Source: Euzebya pacifica | GTDB lineage: Bacteria > Actinomycetota > Nitriliruptoria > Euzebyales > Euzebyaceae | Length of the DNA: 64,000 nucleotides | Assembly (NCBI RefSeq): GCF_003344865.1 | Contig: NZ_CP031165.1 | Location: 2,733,910-2,797,909 of the forward strand | Direction of reading: 5' to 3' | Shown: positions 7,924-15,356 of the stretch, one piece after another | Layout of the letters: the number at the start of each line of letters is the position of its first letter | Numbering within the stretch: position 1 is the first letter of the stretch | Translations under genes and position numbers: made by a program | The notes under the pieces: generated by a model | Seen by the model: the letters and a program-made list of their open reading frames with translations, nothing else | Database searches by the model: none | Told to the model about the DNA's origin: nothing

Positions 7924-9282
7924 GTGCGGATGACCTGGCTCTTGCCGAGCCGCGACCGAGGACCTCGGCTCGCGCTCGGCGGCCTGCTCGTGCTGCTCGC
8001 TGTCCTCCTGGCACCCCTGGCGGTCACCCCCGCCTCGGCCCAGGACGCCAGCGAAGCGGTGCTCGGACGGGTGTTCTCCGGTGCCGGACCCGATCAGGTC
8101 CGACACGCCGGCGTGACGATCACCGCCGCTGACGAGGCCGGGGCGGAGGTGGCCAGCGGACAGACCGACGAGAACGGTGAGGTCCGGCTGGAGCTGCCCG
8201 GGCCCGGGGCCTTCGTCGTGGCGCTCGACGTCTCCACGCTGCCGGAGGGGCTCGTGCCCCGCGGTGAGGTGTCGGAGCGCAGCCTGAACGTGCAGGCGGG
8301 CAGGACGGGCAACGCCCTGTTCCCGCTCGACGAGACCGACGGCGATGGGGGTGTGATCGCCGGTGGACCGGGCGAGGCGACGTTCTCCGACAAGCTGAGC
8401 GCAGTCCCGCAGCTGTTCGTGGACGGGCTGAAGCTCGGCTCGATCATCGCCATCACGGCCATCGGGCTGTCGCTGATCTTCGGCACCACCGGCCTGGTCA
8501 ACTTCGCCCACGGCGAGCTGGTCACCCTCGGCGCCGTCGTGGCCTTCCTCTTCAACGCCTCACCCGCCGGCCCCGGCTGGCACCTCGTCCTCGCGGCGAT
8601 CATCGCCGTGGTGGTCGGGGCAGGAGCCGGCGGCGCGATGGAGAGCGGCATCTGGGCGCCGCTGCGCAAGCGCGGTGTCGGCCTCATCTCGATGCTGGTC
8701 ATCTCCATCGGCCTGTCGTTCATCATCCGCAACGTCATCCAGATCGTGTACGGCGGCGGTACTCGGCCCTACACCAACTACAACATCCAGTCGGCCGTCG
8801 ACCTGGGGCCCATCTCGATCGTCCCGCGCGACCTGTGGATCATCATCCTCTCGACCGCGGTGCTCATCGGCATCGGCCTGATGCTGCAGCGGACCAAGAT
8901 CGGCAAGGCGCTTCGTGCCGTCGCCGACAACAAGGACCTCGCAGAGTCCTCCGGGATCGACGTGGACCGGGTCATCCGGTTCGTGTGGCTGCTCGGCGGT
9001 GGGCTCTCGGCGTTCGGTGGGGTCCTGCTGGGCACCACCGAGCAGGTCAACTTCAACATGGGCTTCAACCTGCTCCTGCTGATGTTCGCCGGGATGATCC
9101 TTGGCGGCATCGGGACGGCCTATGGCGCCATGGTGGGTTCGCTCGTCGTCGGCGTGATCAGCCAGGTGTCCACCGCGTTCTTCTCCGTCCAGCTGAAGTT
9201 CGTGTGGGCCCTGGTCATCCTCATCATCGTCCTGCTGATCAAGCCCCAGGGCTTGCTCGGCAAGGCCGAACGGTTCGGGTAG
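7924..9282 (+). CDS. livH: Branched-chain amino-acid ABC permease LivH with an N-terminal secreted domain
   Basis: A 452-residue permease, about 145 residues longer than E. coli LivH. Residues 1-40 look like a Sec signal peptide ending TPASAQ. Residues 41-140 form a carboxypeptidase-regulatory/CnaB-like beta domain (VLGRVFSGAGPDQVRHAGVT, then QTDENGEVRLELPGPGAFVV). Only after that does the LivH membrane domain begin (DGLKLGSIIAITAIGLSLIF; TTGLVNFAHGELVTLGAVVA; LGGIGTAYGAMVGSLVVG; IKPQGLLG). GTG 7924 is preferred because GAGGAG lies 6 nt upstream; ATG 7930 is possible. It forms the LivHM channel for Leu/Ile/Val or related ligands. First gene of livHMGF. Confidence 0.9.
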   Translation: MRMTWLLPSRDRGPRLALGGLLVLLAVLLAPLAVTPASAQDASEAVLGRVFSGAGPDQVRHAGVTITAADEAGAEVASGQTDENGEVRLELPGPGAFVVALDVSTLPEGLVPRGEVSERSLNVQAGRTGNALFPLDETDGDGGVIAGGPGEATFSDKLSAVPQLFVDGLKLGSIIAITAIGLSLIFGTTGLVNFAHGELVTLGAVVAFLFNASPAGPGWHLVLAAIIAVVVGAGAGGAMESGIWAPLRKRGVGLISMLVISIGLSFIIRNVIQIVYGGGTRPYTNYNIQSAVDLGPISIVPRDLWIIILSTAVLIGIGLMLQRTKIGKALRAVADNKDLAESSGIDVDRVIRFVWLLGGGLSAFGGVLLGTTEQVNFNMGFNLLLLMFAGMILGGIGTAYGAMVGSLVVGVISQVSTAFFSVQLKFVWALVILIIVLLIKPQGLLGKAERFG

Positions 9283-9301
9283 AGCGGGAGCACCAGAAAC
9301 C

Positions 9302-10348
9302 ATGGATCTCGGAAACGTACTCATCGATGGCTTCCGGGCCGCGTTCGGCGTCGAAGCCGTCGTGTTCGCCCTGGCCGCCATCGGCCTCAACATCCACTTC
9401 GGCTACACCGGCCTGCTGAACTTCGGGCAGGTGGGCTTCATGCTCGTCGGCGCCTACGGCGTGGCGATCATGGGGCGTCCGTGCCCCGACGTGGCGGCCA
9501 CCCAGACCGCGGCCGACCAGATCGGTCCCTGCGGGCAGCCGCTCGTCGTCGGCGTGCTCGTCGGCATCCTCCTGGCCGTCATCCTCGCCCTCCTGCTGGG
9601 CGCCCCCACGCTGCGGCTGCGCAGCGACTACCTGGCCATCACCACCATCGCGGCCGCGGAGATCCTGCGGTTCGTCTTCCGCTCCGACGTCGCACGCCCC
9701 ATCACCAACTCGGTGTTCGGCCTCCAGCAGTTCGCCGGTGACTTCTTCGCCGTCAACCCCTTCCCGGACGGACCGAGTGATCGCTACTTCGGTGCGCTCA
9801 ACTACTCGGGCCAGCAGCTGTGGGTCATGGTCGTCGGCTGGGCGCTCGTCGGGCTGCTGACCTACTGGACCTGGTCGCTGATGCGGTCGCCCTGGGGTCG
9901 CGTGCTCAAGTCCATCCGCGAGGACGAGGACGCCGCTCGTGCGCTGGGCAAGAACGTCTTCTCCTACAAGATGCAGGCCCTCATCCTCGGCGGCATCTTC
10001 GGTGCGCTGGGCGGGATCTTCCTCGCCATGGGCACCCAGGCCGTCAACCCCGACACCTACATCCCCGTCCGGACGTTCTTCGCCTACGTGATCATCATCC
10101 TCGGTGGTGCCGGCACCATCTGGGGTCCGATCGTGGGGACGTTCATCTTCCTGTTCCTGACCGCTGGCCTCGACACCTTGATGCGTGAGCTCATCGAGGG
10201 CGGGATCATCAGCGAGTCCATCATCGCGACCCAGGAGATCGGCCCGATCCGGTTCATCCTCGTCGGCCTCATGCTGGCGCTGCTGATGGCGTTCCGTCCG
10301 CAGGGAATCTTCGGCAACAAAGAGGAGATGCTGCTCGATGCCCGCTGA
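9302..10348 (+). CDS. livM: Branched-chain amino-acid ABC permease LivM
   Basis: A 348-residue inner-membrane permease, partner of LivH. It shows the LivM family landmarks ALAAIGLNIHFGYTGLLNFG near the N-terminus, LRLRSDYLAITTIAAAEILR, the cytoplasmic loop WGRVLKSIREDEDAARALGK that contacts the ATPases, and GGAGTIWGPIVGTFIF. An insertion with two cysteines (residues about 60-80) lies between early membrane segments. Its 3' end overlaps livG by 11 bp, indicating translational coupling. Length is close to the family norm of 300-420 residues. Confidence 0.93.
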   Translation: MDLGNVLIDGFRAAFGVEAVVFALAAIGLNIHFGYTGLLNFGQVGFMLVGAYGVAIMGRPCPDVAATQTAADQIGPCGQPLVVGVLVGILLAVILALLLGAPTLRLRSDYLAITTIAAAEILRFVFRSDVARPITNSVFGLQQFAGDFFAVNPFPDGPSDRYFGALNYSGQQLWVMVVGWALVGLLTYWTWSLMRSPWGRVLKSIREDEDAARALGKNVFSYKMQALILGGIFGALGGIFLAMGTQAVNPDTYIPVRTFFAYVIIILGGAGTIWGPIVGTFIFLFLTAGLDTLMRELIEGGIISESIIATQEIGPIRFILVGLMLALLMAFRPQGIFGNKEEMLLDAR

Positions 10349-11246
10349 CAAGACCGCGGCAACGCGTCCGACCATCGTGGATCGGCGCATCCTGGACGAC
10401 GTCGCGCCCGAGCCCGGCGTCGCCAAGCCCGATCCCGTCCTGATCGTCGACGGCGTCCGCCGGAGCTTCGGTGGCCTGACCGCCGTCGACGTCCAGCACC
10501 TGGAGATCCAGCGGGGCCTGATCACCGCGCTGATCGGTCCCAACGGTGCGGGCAAGACGACCTTCTTCAACCTGATGACCGGGTTCGACTCGCCGACGGA
10601 CGGCACGTGGTCCTTCGACGGCCACGACCTCGGCGGTGTGCCCGCCCACAAGGTCGCCCAGTACGGCATGGTCCGCACCTTCCAGCTGACCAAGTCGCTC
10701 AACCGCATGAGCGTCATCGAGAACATGCGCCTGGCCGGGACCGGCCAGACGGGTGAGCGCTTCCTGCCGGCCATCATCCCCGGGATGTGGAAGAAGCAGG
10801 AGGCCGAGATCACCGAGCGGGCCGACGAGCTGCTCGCCCGGTTCAAGCTCGACGCAAAGCGCGAGGACCTCGCCGGCACCCTGTCGGGTGGTCAGCGCAA
10901 GCTGCTGGAGATGGCACGCGCACTCATGGTCGGGCCGGAGCTCGTCTGCCTCGACGAGCCGATGGCGGGTGTGAACCCGGCGCTGGTCCAGTCCCTGCTG
11001 GGACACGTCAAGAGCCTCCGCGACGAGCTCGGCATGACGGTGGTCTTCGTCGAGCACGACATGGACGTCGTCATGGACATCTCCGACTGGGTTGTCGTCA
11101 TGGCCGAGGGTCGCGTCATCGCCGAGGGACCACCCGCGTCCATCGGCACCAACGAAACCGTCATCCGGGCCTACCTGGGTGGCTCCGAAGGAGAGGGCGA
11201 GGTCGCCCTGTCCGACATCGAGGCGGAGCAGGAGGACCAGCGATGA
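10338..11246 (+). CDS. livG: Branched-chain amino-acid ABC transporter ATPase LivG
   Basis: A 302-residue ATPase. It has Walker A GPNGAGKTT, LivG-type YGMVRTFQLTKSL, signature LSGGQRKLLEMARALM, Walker B LVCLDEPMAGVNP and the switch His in FVEHDMDVVMDISD. MAGVNP is diagnostic of LivG as against LivF. About 35 extra N-terminal residues (MPADKTAATRPTIVDRRILD) precede the nucleotide-binding domain. It pairs with LivF to power LivHM. The start overlaps livM by 11 bp and the stop overlaps livF by 4 bp. Confidence 0.94.
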   Translation: MPADKTAATRPTIVDRRILDDVAPEPGVAKPDPVLIVDGVRRSFGGLTAVDVQHLEIQRGLITALIGPNGAGKTTFFNLMTGFDSPTDGTWSFDGHDLGGVPAHKVAQYGMVRTFQLTKSLNRMSVIENMRLAGTGQTGERFLPAIIPGMWKKQEAEITERADELLARFKLDAKREDLAGTLSGGQRKLLEMARALMVGPELVCLDEPMAGVNPALVQSLLGHVKSLRDELGMTVVFVEHDMDVVMDISDWVVVMAEGRVIAEGPPASIGTNETVIRAYLGGSEGEGEVALSDIEAEQEDQR

Positions 11247-12076
11247 GCCACGACGAAGAGGTCGCCGCAGCGCGGCAGAAGGTCGTCGACGAGGCCGCGT
11301 CGCATCATGGCGCCGAGGCCCTCAGCGAGGCCGGGCGTCCACCGAGCGCTGCCGAGTCGGTCCTGTACGCCGAGAACCTGATCGCCGGCTACCTGCCGGG
11401 GGTCAACATCCTCAACGGCGCCAACATCCATGTCCGCGAGGGTGAGCTCGTCGGCATCATCGGCCCCAACGGTGCCGGCAAGTCGACCCTCATCAAGGCG
11501 ATGTTCGGCCTCGTGGAGGTTCGTGACGGCCACGTCATCCTCCGCGAGAACGACATCACCGGGATGACCGCCCACGAGCTGGTCGACAAGGGCGTGGGCT
11601 ACGTCCCGCAGACCAACAACGTCTTCCCCTCCCTCACCATCGAGGAGAACCTCGAGATGGGTGTGTACCTGCGCCCCTCGATGTTCAACGAGCGGTTCGA
11701 CTTCGTGGCCGGGCTGTTCCCCAAGCTGGCCGACCGTCGCAAGCAGCGCGCCGGGTCCCTGTCGGGTGGTGAACGGCAGATGGTCGCCATGGGCCGTGCG
11801 CTGATGATGGATCCCAGCGTCCTGTTCCTGGACGAGCCGTCGGCCGGCCTGTCGCCGGCCAACCAGGGCGTGGTGTTCCACCGCGTCAAGCAGATCAACG
11901 ACGCGGGCGTCACGATCATCATGGTCGAGCAGAACGCCCAGCAGTGCCTGAAGATCTGTGACCGGGGCTACGTGCTGGACCAGGGCCGCGACGCCTACAC
12001 CGGTACCGGGCTCGAGCTGCTGAAGGACCCCAAGGTCATCGAGCTCTACCTCGGCACCCTGGTCAAGACCGACTGA
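11243..12076 (+). CDS. livF: Branched-chain amino-acid ABC transporter ATPase LivF
   Basis: A 277-residue ATPase. It has Walker A GPNGAGKSTLIKA, the LivF motif GVGYVPQTNNVFPSLTIEEN, signature LSGGERQMVAMGRALM, Walker B VLFLDEPSAGLSP and MVEQNAQQCLKICDRGYVLD. About 40 N-terminal residues precede the nucleotide-binding domain, similar to the extension on LivG. ATG 11243 overlaps the livG stop by 4 bp. Last gene of the operon, followed at once by a strong terminator. No binding-protein gene is in this operon; the nearest candidate is at 23.9-25.3 kb. Confidence 0.94.
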   Translation: MSHDEEVAAARQKVVDEAASHHGAEALSEAGRPPSAAESVLYAENLIAGYLPGVNILNGANIHVREGELVGIIGPNGAGKSTLIKAMFGLVEVRDGHVILRENDITGMTAHELVDKGVGYVPQTNNVFPSLTIEENLEMGVYLRPSMFNERFDFVAGLFPKLADRRKQRAGSLSGGERQMVAMGRALMMDPSVLFLDEPSAGLSPANQGVVFHRVKQINDAGVTIIMVEQNAQQCLKICDRGYVLDQGRDAYTGTGLELLKDPKVIELYLGTLVKTD

Positions 12077-12108
12077 CGGTCAGGACCGACTGACAGCTGC
12101 GTTGGAGG

Positions 12109-12144
12109 AGGGCCCGTCGGACACCCGGCGGGCCCTCGTCTTTT
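12109..12144 (+). terminator. Intrinsic terminator of the livHMGF operon
   Basis: The hairpin AGGGCCCGTCGG / CCGGCGGGCCCT (12109-12120 with 12125-12136, one mismatch region) has the loop ACAC and is followed by CGTCTTTT. It lies about 30 bp after the livF stop and just before the iron-regulated bfd gene. Confidence 0.85.
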
Positions 12145-12155
12145 GTCCCTCGGCA

Positions 12156-12174
12156 GATGGTTAGGCTAACCTAA
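12156..12174 (+). promoter_or_regulatory. DtxR/IdeR iron box overlapping the bfd start region
   Basis: The 19-bp site matches the IdeR/DtxR consensus TTAGGTTAGGCTAACCTAA at 16 of 19 positions; the three differences are the leftmost bases. It ends 5 bp before the bfd start codon. A repressor bound here would cover the transcription start, and there is no room for a normal leader, so bfd may be leaderless. Iron-loaded IdeR could repress or, as for mycobacterial bacterioferritin genes, activate; position alone favours repression. Confidence 0.8.
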
Positions 12175-12179
12175 CCTCC

Positions 12180-12455
12180 ATGTACGTCTGTCAGTGCAAG
12201 GTCGTCACCGACCGCCAGATCGAAGCCGCCGTGGCGGAGGGGTGCACCTCCGTTCGACAGGTCGCTGCCCTGACCGGCGCGGGGACCGCGTGCGGTGGCT
12301 GCGTGCCGACGCTGCGCAACATGGTGTGCGGCAGCTGTCCGTCCCTCGCGACCGAGCTGCCCTGCGACGACGCGCCCGTGGGCGAGCCCGTTCGGGCACA
12401 GCTGCGGACCCGTGGCGAGCTGACCGTGACCGCTGGCGGGGCCGTCCGCACCTGA
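12180..12455 (+). CDS. bfd: Bacterioferritin-associated ferredoxin-like [2Fe-2S] protein
   Basis: A 91-residue protein with a BFD-like [2Fe-2S] domain. The four ligands are visible as Cys4-x-Cys6 (VCQCKVVTDRQI) and Cys38-x2-Cys41 (GTACGGCVPTLRN), the standard Bfd arrangement. Bfd donates electrons to bacterioferritin to release stored iron as Fe(II). The C-terminal 40 residues, with three more Cys (50, 53 and 62), are not part of the usual 64-residue Bfd and are unexplained. It begins directly after the iron box and precedes the bacterioferritin gene, matching its proposed partner role. No ribosome site is visible, consistent with leaderless translation. Confidence 0.85.
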   Translation: MYVCQCKVVTDRQIEAAVAEGCTSVRQVAALTGAGTACGGCVPTLRNMVCGSCPSLATELPCDDAPVGEPVRAQLRTRGELTVTAGGAVRT

Positions 12456-12496
12456 CATACTCAAGCCGCCACCCGTCACCAGAAGGACGTCACGAA

Positions 12497-12973
12497 ATGC
12501 AACCGGTCAGCCCTCGCATCGTCGAGCTGTTCAACGACGCGCTCACCTTCGAGCTCACCGTCACCAACACCTACTTCCTGCACGCCAAGATGCTGGACAG
12601 CTGGGGCTTCCCGAAGCTGGGGAAGCGCTTCTACGACTACTCCATCGACGAGATGAAGGACGCCGACGAGCTGATCGAGCGCATCCTCATGTTCGACGGG
12701 CACCCCAACGTGCAGCGCCTGAACGCGATCACCGTCGGCGAGAACGCCCAGGAGATGCTGTCGCTGGCGCTGGAGAGCGAGAAGCTGGCCGTGGCGACGT
12801 TCAACGCGGCCGCCAAGGAGTGCCACGACCTCGGTGACCACGGCTCGGCCGCGGTGTTCGAGGAGATGGTCCGCGACGAGGAGACCCACGCCGACTGGTT
12901 CGAGTCCCAGCTCGACGCCATCGAGCGCATCGGGGTCGAGAACTACCTGGCCGGTCAGCTCCACGGCGAGTAG
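12497..12973 (+). CDS. bfr: Bacterioferritin
   Basis: A 158-residue four-helix ferritin-like protein that stores iron in a 24-mer shell. Recognisable features are FELTVTNTYFLHAKMLDSWG (ferroxidase Glu19), IDEMKDADELIERILMFDG (Glu52 and the haem-ligand Met53), LALESEKLAV and MVRDEETHADWFESQLD (Glu and His ligands). In E. coli Bfr the motif reads EMKHAD, whose His is a ferroxidase-iron ligand; here that residue is Asp55. ATG 12497 follows AGAAGGA. It is 41 bp after bfd and probably shares the iron-box promoter. Its stop is one base from the end of the convergent copC gene. Confidence 0.93.
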   Translation: MQPVSPRIVELFNDALTFELTVTNTYFLHAKMLDSWGFPKLGKRFYDYSIDEMKDADELIERILMFDGHPNVQRLNAITVGENAQEMLSLALESEKLAVATFNAAAKECHDLGDHGSAAVFEEMVRDEETHADWFESQLDAIERIGVENYLAGQLHGE

Positions 12974-12974
12974 G

Positions 12975-13643
12975 TCACTGCTCGCTGCCGTCTCGCCGGG
13001 CACGCGAGAGCATCACCGCACCCACGGCGAGGACGGCGAAGAACGCCGCCACGACGACGAGCGCACGTGTCGTCGTCGAGGCCGCTTCCGGGTCCCCCGG
13101 AACCACTGACGGGACCGCCGTGGCGTCGGTCGCCTCGGGTGCGTCCGACGGTTCGGTCACCTCGCTGGTGGTCGCCGCAGGTGTGGCCGTCTCCGACGGG
13201 GGCGGCGTCGCGGCGCTGTCCGATGTCGAGGCGCTCGGCGACGTGGTCGGTGCCACCGCGCCCGGCGGGGTCGCCACGTCCGCTGGTGGGGCGAAGGTGA
13301 ACGTGAAGGTGCCGGTCTGGTCGTCGCCGTCGGCGGCGGTGATGGCCCAGTCGACCCGGTGGGGGCCCGGGGTGACCGCCAGGTTGAGGGGAACGGTCAC
13401 GGTGGCGCCGTCGAGGGTGGGGGGTGCCGCGACCAGGTCGTCGCCGTTGGGGTCGATCACCCGGACGGCCGGCTGGCTGTCGGGGAGCAACGCGGCGGTG
13501 AAGTCGAGCACCACCTCGATCGGGGGGTCGGCCACCTCGCTGTCGGCCTCGGGAACGGTGGTGTCCACCTCGGTGTGGGCGCTGGCGGGCAGGGCCCACA
13601 CGGACACCAGCAGGACGGCGGCAAGGACGATCGTCGAACGCAT
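12975..13643 (-). CDS. copC: CopC-domain membrane-anchored protein (copper-binding)
   Basis: A 222-residue secreted protein. The signal peptide ends ALPASA and mature His1 follows immediately (HTEVDTTVPEADSEV), the N-terminal copper ligand position of CopC proteins. The CopC beta domain spans about residues 22-118 (PPIEVVLDFTAALLP; GPHRVDWAITAADGD). A long Thr/Ser/Pro/Ala linker of about 70 residues and one C-terminal membrane helix (ALVVVAAFFAVLAVGAVML) with a basic tail anchor it outside the membrane. No CopD is adjacent. It probably binds Cu in the cell wall space. Convergent with bfr and divergent from the cobalamin riboswitch. Confidence 0.85.
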   Translation of the reverse strand: MRSTIVLAAVLLVSVWALPASAHTEVDTTVPEADSEVADPPIEVVLDFTAALLPDSQPAVRVIDPNGDDLVAAPPTLDGATVTVPLNLAVTPGPHRVDWAITAADGDDQTGTFTFTFAPPADVATPPGAVAPTTSPSASTSDSAATPPPSETATPAATTSEVTEPSDAPEATDATAVPSVVPGDPEAASTTTRALVVVAAFFAVLAVGAVMLSRARRDGSEQ

Positions 13644-13704
13644 GGGGCGCAGCGTAGGTCGATCCGGGGGCGTTCGGACGTTTGTCCCACCGGCGACGGC
13701 CGAG

Positions 13705-13895
13705 TACGGTGACCCCGCTCACCTGCGGTGGTGCTCGGGAAGTCCGGTGTGATACCGGCGCGGTCCTCGCCACTGTAACCGGAGGAGCGAACGCCTCTTT
13801 TGGCAGTCCCACTGGCCACGTGCCGGGAAGGGCGAGGCGTTCGTGCACGGCCCGTTCGGCCGACGACCCGGAAGCCAGGAGACCGGCCACCCGCA
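13705..13895 (+). promoter_or_regulatory. Cobalamin (AdoCbl-class) riboswitch
   Basis: The hallmark elements occur in order: GGTGGTGCTCGGGAAGTCCGG (13728-13745), the core GCCACTG (13769-13775), the paired arms around GAGCGAACGCCTC and GAGGCGTTCG (13785-13853), CGGGAAG (13824-13830) and the B12 box GAAGCCAGGAGACC (13871-13884). It lies 45-240 bp upstream of the TTG start of the btuF-like gene, so it should turn off btuFCD-cobQ when cobalamin is plentiful. Exact ends are approximate. Confidence 0.92.
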
Positions 13896-13940
13896 CCGAG
13901 CACCCACGATTCCGCGAGGCACGGAAAGGAGGGGACGACG

Positions 13941-15356
13941 TTGGTCTCCCCATTCACCAAGAGGCTGCGAAGCGCAGCCATGTTCGTCCTGTTCGCCCTG
14001 GTCCTGGCCGCATGCGCCGCCGACCCGTCCGGTCGGGACACCAGCAACGACCCGCCCTCCAGCGAGGAGGACACGGCCGAAGCCAGCGAAGGCGCCCCGG
14101 ACGCCGAGGACGACGGCGAGGCCGAGGATGCGGCCATGACCGATGGCGAGGCCGCCGACACCGCCGACGCCAGCGAGGAAGGGGCTGCCGATGCGGTCGC
14201 CCCGCCGGAGGCCAACCTCACCGACGGCTGCGCCACCGAGGACCTGCAGGACCTGGACTGGTTCCCCGACAAGGTCGTCTTCGACGTGGCCGAGGGCATC
14301 AGCGCCACCTACGACGGCAACGTCAAGCTGGTCACGATCGACCGTCCCAACGACAGCGCCGATGCGGTCCCGCTGACCGTTGCGCTGGTCCAGTGCGGCA
14401 CGACCCTCCCCGATGACGTCCAGGCCGACATCGTCGTCGACGTCCCCGTGCAGCGTGCGGTGACCTACTCCACCACCTTCCTCCAGGGCTTCGACCTGAT
14501 CGGTCGCACCGACGTCCTGGTCGGCCACGGTGGCCTGCAGTACGCCTCCACCCAGTCCGTCGTCGAGGCCGCCGAGGCCGGCGACATCGTCGAGGTGGGC
14601 AACCAGACCTCTCCTGACCTGGAGACCCTCGCGGCCGCCGAGCCCGACGTGATCATGGTCAGCGCCGGCTTCTCCGGGGCCGACCCGACCGAGCCGTTCG
14701 CCGCCCTCGACGTGCCCGTCGTGCCCAACGCGTCCTACCTGGAGGTCGACCCGCTCGGCCGCGCCGAGTGGATGAAGCTCGAAGCGATGCTGCTCAACGA
14801 GGAAGCCGCGGTCGTCGACGTGTTCGACGGCGTCGCCGCGGACTGGGACGAGCTGGTCGCGCTGGCCGCCGACGTCCCCGAGGACGACCGTCCGACGGTG
14901 CTGACCAACGACCCGTTCGAGGGGACCTGGTTCGCCTCCGGCGGCGAGTCCTACACCGCGTCGCTGATCGCCGCGGCCGGCGGTGCCTACGTGTTCGCCG
15001 ACGAGCCCGGCTCGACCCTTCCGCTGGACCTGGAAACGGTGCTCGAGCGTGGTCAGGACGCCGACGCCTGGCTGTCGGCCGGTTCGGTTGCCGTGACGCC
15101 CGAGCAGTTCGTCGCCGACGACGAGCGCCTGGGCCTGTTCGCGGCCTTCCCCGACAACGTGTGGGCCAACGATGCCGACCTCGGCCCGACCGGCGGCAAC
15201 CGGTTCTACGAGGAGGGTGCGGTCCGTCCGGACCTGGTCCTCGCCGACATCGTGGCGATCCTGCACCCCGACCTGCTGCCCGACCACGAGCCCCGGTTCT
15301 TCGGGCTGCTCGGGTCCCAGGCGGGTGACGGCGCCGAGGCCGGCGCGTCCGGATGA
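13941..15356 (+). CDS. btuF: Corrinoid ABC transporter solute-binding lipoprotein (BtuF type)
   Basis: A 471-residue lipoprotein. TTG 13941 is taken as start because AGGAGG lies 8 nt upstream; ATG 13980 would cut the signal peptide. Lipobox VLAAC (Cys25) is followed by an acidic linker of about 65 residues. The PeriBP class III (BtuF/FhuD) domain follows, with VQRAVTYSTTFLQGFDLIGR, TLAAAEPDVIMVSAGF and SLIAAAGGAYVFAD. The riboswitch upstream and cobQ/cbiZ downstream make cobalamin or cobinamide the likely ligand, though the domain family also binds haem and siderophores. The stop overlaps btuC by 4 bp. Confidence 0.88.
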   Translation: MVSPFTKRLRSAAMFVLFALVLAACAADPSGRDTSNDPPSSEEDTAEASEGAPDAEDDGEAEDAAMTDGEAADTADASEEGAADAVAPPEANLTDGCATEDLQDLDWFPDKVVFDVAEGISATYDGNVKLVTIDRPNDSADAVPLTVALVQCGTTLPDDVQADIVVDVPVQRAVTYSTTFLQGFDLIGRTDVLVGHGGLQYASTQSVVEAAEAGDIVEVGNQTSPDLETLAAAEPDVIMVSAGFSGADPTEPFAALDVPVVPNASYLEVDPLGRAEWMKLEAMLLNEEAAVVDVFDGVAADWDELVALAADVPEDDRPTVLTNDPFEGTWFASGGESYTASLIAAAGGAYVFADEPGSTLPLDLETVLERGQDADAWLSAGSVAVTPEQFVADDERLGLFAAFPDNVWANDADLGPTGGNRFYEEGAVRPDLVLADIVAILHPDLLPDHEPRFFGLLGSQAGDGAEAGASG

